Of a stretch of DNA of 9,736 nt, positions 6,845-9,736 are shown piece after piece. Below the pieces are notes generated by a model, which made no database searches, was not told the DNA's origin, and saw only the letters and a list, made by a program, of their open reading frames with translations. The DNA comes from SKLM01 sp964450435 (GTDB lineage: Bacteria; Chloroflexota; Anaerolineae; B4-G1), in contig CAYVCX010000085.1 of the NCBI GenBank assembly GCA_964450435.1, positions 1-9,736 of the forward strand, given 5' to 3'. A program made the position numbers and the translations under genes. Positions within the stretch are counted from its first letter, which is position 1. Every line of letters begins with the position of its first letter.

Positions 6845-7663
6845 CTAGTTTCCAAATGGTCCGCCCCATCCGGCCAGCCCCGCTCCCCATCCGCGGTGAA
6901 TGGAGAGCCAAAGCAGGCCGGCAGCGAAGGTGAAGGTGACCGCCATCGCGAGGAGGTCCGGGAGTCGCAGGCTCACATCGTCGAGGTAGGTCCTCTTGAC
7001 CGGCGCTCCGAAGGCGCGGGACTCCATTGCGGCGTCCATATCCCCCGTCTTGCGGAGGAGCGAGAGAAGGAGGGGGACGAAGATGGGCGCGTAGCCCTTG
7101 GTCACCTTCTTGATGATGTTCATCTCGCTGGTGTTGTGACCGCGGAGCCTCTGGGCATCGCGGATCTCGTCGAAGACCTCCTGGACCAAGGGCGTCAGCC
7201 GCATCGCTGTGCCAAACACGAAGATGAACTTGAAGGGCAGCCTGAGGGCGGCCATGGCGGCCATAAGCGGCGAGACGGCGGTCGTCATCGTCAGGATCGG
7301 CGTCGCTGTGGCCACAGATAGGACCTTGATGGCCAAGGTGAGGCCGAAGACGGCTCCCTCGGCCCAAAACGGCCGGCCGAACACTCGAAACAGAGGGGTC
7401 TCTCCGGCGATGTAGAAGAACCCCTGGATGACAATCATCAGCAAGCCTACGATGGCCACCACGCCGAGCATGACCTTCATCCCGGCGAGGGGAATGCGAG
7501 CCAAAGCCCAGACGAACAGGCTGAAAGCAACCACGGAGAGCATCACTATGAGGTTGGATGAAGCGAACGAGACAATCCAGAGGCAGCCTACCATGAAAAG
7601 CTTCGCCAGTGGATTGAGGCGGTGTATCGGCGTGTCCAAGTTCAGGAACGTCAGCGTGTTCAT
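6845..7663 (-). CDS. ecfT: Energy-coupling factor transporter transmembrane protein EcfT
   Basis: A 272-residue inner-membrane protein that couples the ECF ATPases to a substrate-binding S component. Seen: hydrophobic membrane segments at roughly 21-37, 38-56, 62-86, 103-125 and 232-254, and a long cytoplasmic coupling region between the last two. That region carries the two EcfT coupling motifs, here QRLRG at 171-175 and ESRAFG at 214-219, which stand for the Ala-Arg-Gly motifs of the family; length and layout are typical. I chose the ATG at 7663 over one ten codons earlier because it has AGGAAAGGA seven bases upstream and overlaps the ATPase stop as ATGA, the usual sign of translational coupling. 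The stop is TAG. Together with the ATPase and probably the partial membrane protein it makes one importer. Substrate unknown. Confidence 0.9.
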   Translation of the reverse strand: MNTLTFLNLDTPIHRLNPLAKLFMVGCLWIVSFASSNLIVMLSVVAFSLFVWALARIPLAGMKVMLGVVAIVGLLMIVIQGFFYIAGETPLFRVFGRPFWAEGAVFGLTLAIKVLSVATATPILTMTTAVSPLMAAMAALRLPFKFIFVFGTAMRLTPLVQEVFDEIRDAQRLRGHNTSEMNIIKKVTKGYAPIFVPLLLSLLRKTGDMDAAMESRAFGAPVKRTYLDDVSLRLPDLLAMAVTFTFAAGLLWLSIHRGWGAGLAGWGGPFGN

Positions 7664-9435
7664 GCTGTGATCCTTTCCTTCACACTGTCGCACAACTCTT
7701 GAACGGATAGGATGCCGCCGGGTATACCATACCTAGCCAATCGCTGCGCGAGCTGTGTTACTTGTGGTGGTGAGATGAAGGTCTCCGCCAGCCGGTCGAC
7801 CTGTTGGAAGACGATGTGGGTAGGACCATCCAGCAGCACCCGGCCCTCCCCCATCACAATCAGTCGCTGGGTGTACTCGGCGATAAGGTCCATGTCGTGG
7901 GTCACCATAAGGATGGTGTGTCCGCTCTCGTTGAGCGCACGGCCGATGTCAGCCAGCTCACGGCGCCCCTTATAGTCCTGGCCGGTCGTGGGCTCGTCGA
8001 AGATAAGCACCTGCGGTTCCATGGATACGACGGCGGCAACGGAGAGCTTCCGTCGGTCCCCGAAGCTCAAGTTGAAGGGATAGATGTCGCGAAACGGAGC
8101 GAGCCCTGTGGCCTCGAGCGCGCGGTCGACCCGGGCTGCGACCTCCTCCTCGGAAAGGGCCAGGTTGGAAGGGCCGAAGGCTGCCTCCTCGGCCACGCTC
8201 ATGGCGAAGAGCTGGGAATCGGGATTCTGGAGGACCAGCCCGACGGTGCGCGCCAGGTCCTCCACGGATTCCTCTGTTGTGTCCCTTCCGTCCACCAGGA
8301 CTCTGCCGGAGGTCGGTTTCAGGAGGCCGATGATGTTTTTCACCAAGGTGGTCTTGCCGGCGCCGTTCTGACCGATGATGCCCACAAACTCACCTCTCTT
8401 GACGGAGACGGAGACGTGGTTCAGGGCAAGCTCCTCACTCTCCGGGTAGCGGAACGAGACGTCGTCGAGCAAGATGTAGGGCTCGTCCGGAGAGGGCGGG
8501 GCCGGGGCCGGGGGCTTTGTTTTCGGCGCGACGTCCTGGGGCGACCCCTGGGTCTCAAGCAGGTTGCTCAGCACCGCCGTTGCCTGCTCCAGTCTGATCG
8601 AGTAGTGATGCGTCTGCAACCTGTCCTTAAGCTGCCATTCCACGCGGGTGACAGCGGGTATGTGGACGTAGAGTTGGTCCAGCAGCTCCACCTGGGAGAA
8701 GACGTCAGAGGGCGTGCCCTGGGTGACGATCTCGCCGTCATTTAGCACAATGACCCGATGCGCGTATTCGGCGGCGTGCTCGCTCTTATGGGTGCTCACC
8801 ACGACGGTCATGTCGAGTTCGCGATTCAGGTCTCTCAGGACGGAGAAGACCTCCTCGGAACCTATGGGGTCGAGCTGAGACGTCGGCTCGTCCAGCACCA
8901 GGATTGAGGGACGCATGACCAGCGCCGCTGCGATGGCCAGGCGCTGCTTCTGCCCCCCCGACAACTGCGAGGGGGCACGCCTGGTGAAGTCCTGGAGTCG
9001 GACGACCTGCAGGGCCCACTCAATGCGCTGCTTCATCTCATCGCGGGGGACGGCCAGGTTCTCGGCAGCGAAGGCGACCTCTGATTCGACGTTTGAGGTA
9101 AACAACTGGGCCTCCGGATCCTGCAACACCACACCTACCGTCTGGGCCAGCTCGTACACGTGATGCTGCCGCGTATCCAGCCCCATCACGACTACACTGC
9201 CGCGCATCTTGCCGCCGATGACGTGGGGGATGACGCCGTTGAGGAGGAGGCAGAGGGTAGTCTTGCCAGCCCCATTGGGTCCCATAATGGCTACGTACTC
9301 CCCCTTATCGATCTGCAAGTCCAGATCCTTGAGGGCCGGCACGTCCTTTTCGTCGGACGTCACTCCCTGCTGCCCGGGATAGACATAGCTCACATACTCC
9401 AGTGAGATTGGTGCTTGATGGGCTACTCCACTCAT
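7660..9435 (-). CDS. ECF transporter ATPase, fused two-domain (EcfA1A2/YkoD type)
   Basis: A 591-residue protein with two complete ABC ATPase domains that drives ECF import by ATP hydrolysis at the inner face of the membrane. Domain 1: Walker A GPNGAGKTT at 52-60, Q-loop Gln105 in LQDPEAQLF, signature LSGGQKQR at 158-165, Walker B LVLDEPT at 179-185 with Glu183, and His216. A proline-rich linker follows at about 297-318. Domain 2: GQNGAGKTT at 355-363, Gln403, Walker B LIFDEPT with Glu481, and His513, but a degenerate signature LSFGDRRK at 456-463. ECF ATPases are more often two separate proteins; fused forms include YkoD of the thiamine-precursor system. The start at 9435 has AGAGGA just upstream (9439-9444). 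The end overlaps ecfT by four bases. The importer class is firm; the cargo is not readable from the ATPase. Confidence 0.92.
   Translation of the reverse strand: MSGVAHQAPISLEYVSYVYPGQQGVTSDEKDVPALKDLDLQIDKGEYVAIMGPNGAGKTTLCLLLNGVIPHVIGGKMRGSVVVMGLDTRQHHVYELAQTVGVVLQDPEAQLFTSNVESEVAFAAENLAVPRDEMKQRIEWALQVVRLQDFTRRAPSQLSGGQKQRLAIAAALVMRPSILVLDEPTSQLDPIGSEEVFSVLRDLNRELDMTVVVSTHKSEHAAEYAHRVIVLNDGEIVTQGTPSDVFSQVELLDQLYVHIPAVTRVEWQLKDRLQTHHYSIRLEQATAVLSNLLETQGSPQDVAPKTKPPAPAPPSPDEPYILLDDVSFRYPESEELALNHVSVSVKRGEFVGIIGQNGAGKTTLVKNIIGLLKPTSGRVLVDGRDTTEESVEDLARTVGLVLQNPDSQLFAMSVAEEAAFGPSNLALSEEEVAARVDRALEATGLAPFRDIYPFNLSFGDRRKLSVAAVVSMEPQVLIFDEPTTGQDYKGRRELADIGRALNESGHTILMVTHDMDLIAEYTQRLIVMGEGRVLLDGPTHIVFQQVDRLAETFISPPQVTQLAQRLARYGIPGGILSVQELCDSVKERITA
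7671..7679 (-). promoter_or_regulatory. Shine-Dalgarno that decides the ecfT start
   Basis: The minus strand reads AGGAAAGGA, ending seven bases before the ATG at 7663 and lying inside the last codons of the ATPase gene. It favours this start over the in-frame ATG at 7693 and, with the ATGA overlap, implies coupled translation. Confidence 0.75.
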
Positions 9436-9457
9436 CTTTCCTCTCTGTGCTTATCTG

Positions 9458-9528
9458 CCGCCAGAGGCGGTGGCACTGTGCCTGGAGGCGGCGGCCCGGG
9501 AGACGCACAACGATGCGGTCGGGCCGCC
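9458..9528 (-). promoter_or_regulatory. Cluster of three inverted repeats before the ECF ATPase gene
   Basis: In transcription order after the TAG of the partial membrane gene come: an 8-bp stem, GGGCCGCC at 9521-9528 with GGCGGCCC at 9490-9497, whose 23-base interior can pair further through CGCA/TGCG; an 11-base palindrome GGCAC-T-GTGCC at 9472-9482; and a 5-bp stem CCGCC/GGCGG at 9458-9470 with a three-base loop. No T-run follows. The arms also share GGCGG/CCGCC units, so alternative pairings are possible. The 115-base spacer could tune the amount of ATPase against the S component or stabilise the upstream message. Function is inference. Confidence 0.45.
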
Positions 9529-9550
9529 CCCTCCCCGATGCGCAGCCCTG

Positions 9551-9736
9551 CTAGTTCTGGCTGGAACTGGTCAAGACGTACTGGACGACCAGCAGCAGGA
9601 CACCGATACCGCCTCCGACCCACGCGACGGTCTGATAGTTGTCCACCTCCTGGCCAAAGATGGTTGCATCCTCAAAGCGGTAGGCTCGTCCTTCCACCCC
9701 GACCTCGGCCAGAAAAAGACCGGAGATGAGCGTGAT
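9551..9736 (-). CDS. C-terminal end of a small membrane protein, possibly the ECF S component (partial)
   Basis: Only the last 61 residues are present; the gene runs off the right edge and its frame is open to the last base. The fragment begins with a hydrophobic stretch (ITLISGLFLAEVG), then a polar section of about 25 residues, then a clear membrane helix (about fragment residues 38-56, rich in Gly, Val and Leu), and ends in a short polar tail with stop TAG. S components are small membrane proteins of about 180-220 residues, and this gene directly precedes the fused ATPase and EcfT, so an S component is the likeliest role by position. A CbiN-like two-helix accessory protein is an alternative. 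I do not recognise the family from this piece. Confidence 0.6.
   Translation of the reverse strand: MTLISGLFLAEVGVEGRAYRFEDATIFGQEVDNYQTVAWVGGGIGVLLLVVQYVLTSSSQN

Noticed and set aside
6655..6855. 66-codon minus-strand frame in the spacer before the MttB-like gene
   Set aside because: It overlaps the end of ecfT in another frame, has no conserved feature and covers the hairpin leader. A small protein cannot be excluded, but nothing supports it.
7664..7693. Upstream ATG at 7693 as the ecfT start
   Set aside because: It would add ten polar residues not typical of the family and overlap the ATPase by 34 bases. The ATG at 7663 has a good ribosome site and the ATGA overlap.
7804..8745. 313-codon plus-strand frame opposite the ECF ATPase
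   Set aside because: It is an in-register antisense shadow of a gene with two complete ABC domains.

Overview
The window is a GC-rich bacterial segment in which all seven recognisable genes lie on the minus strand, so transcription runs from right to left. In transcription order they are: the C-terminal end of a small membrane protein (cut by the right edge), a fused two-domain energy-coupling-factor (ECF) ATPase, the ECF transmembrane protein EcfT, an MttB-superfamily methyltransferase homologue without pyrrolysine, a class III PLP enzyme resembling glutamate-1-semialdehyde aminomutase, a tungstopterin aldehyde:ferredoxin oxidoreductase (AOR), and a GabT-type class III aminotransferase. No rRNA, tRNA, insertion sequence, phage gene or CRISPR array is visible.

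Organism: AOR uses ferredoxin and tungsten and, with an MttB-type (corrinoid-linked) enzyme, points to an anaerobe. GC-rich bacteria with this mixture include anaerobic Chloroflexota and some Bacillota, but the window holds no phylogenetic marker, so this is inference only. Five of the seven genes end in TAG, which argues against an organism that widely translates amber as pyrrolysine.

Layout: 9551-9736 partial membrane protein; 7660-9435 EcfA1A2-type fused ATPase; 6845-7663 EcfT, joined to the ATPase by an ATGA overlap; a 205-base spacer with two tandem hairpins; 5173-6639 MttB-like; 3767-5086 HemL-like PLP enzyme with a consensus Shine-Dalgarno; a 132-base spacer with an 8-bp-stem hairpin; 1904-3634 AOR; a 203-base spacer; 426-1700 GabT-like; and 1-425 with no assignable gene.

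How the parts may work together (inference): an ECF importer brings in a small molecule; an MttB-family enzyme acts on an N-methylated (betaine or methylamine-like) compound or transfers its methyl group to a corrinoid protein encoded elsewhere; two PLP enzymes move or remove an amino group; and AOR oxidises the resulting aldehyde to an acid while reducing ferredoxin. A route such as N-methylated aminobutyrate to GABA to succinate semialdehyde to succinate would fit the enzymes, but neither the substrate nor the order is proven by the sequence. This transporter-plus-catabolism cluster is the most interesting candidate system here.
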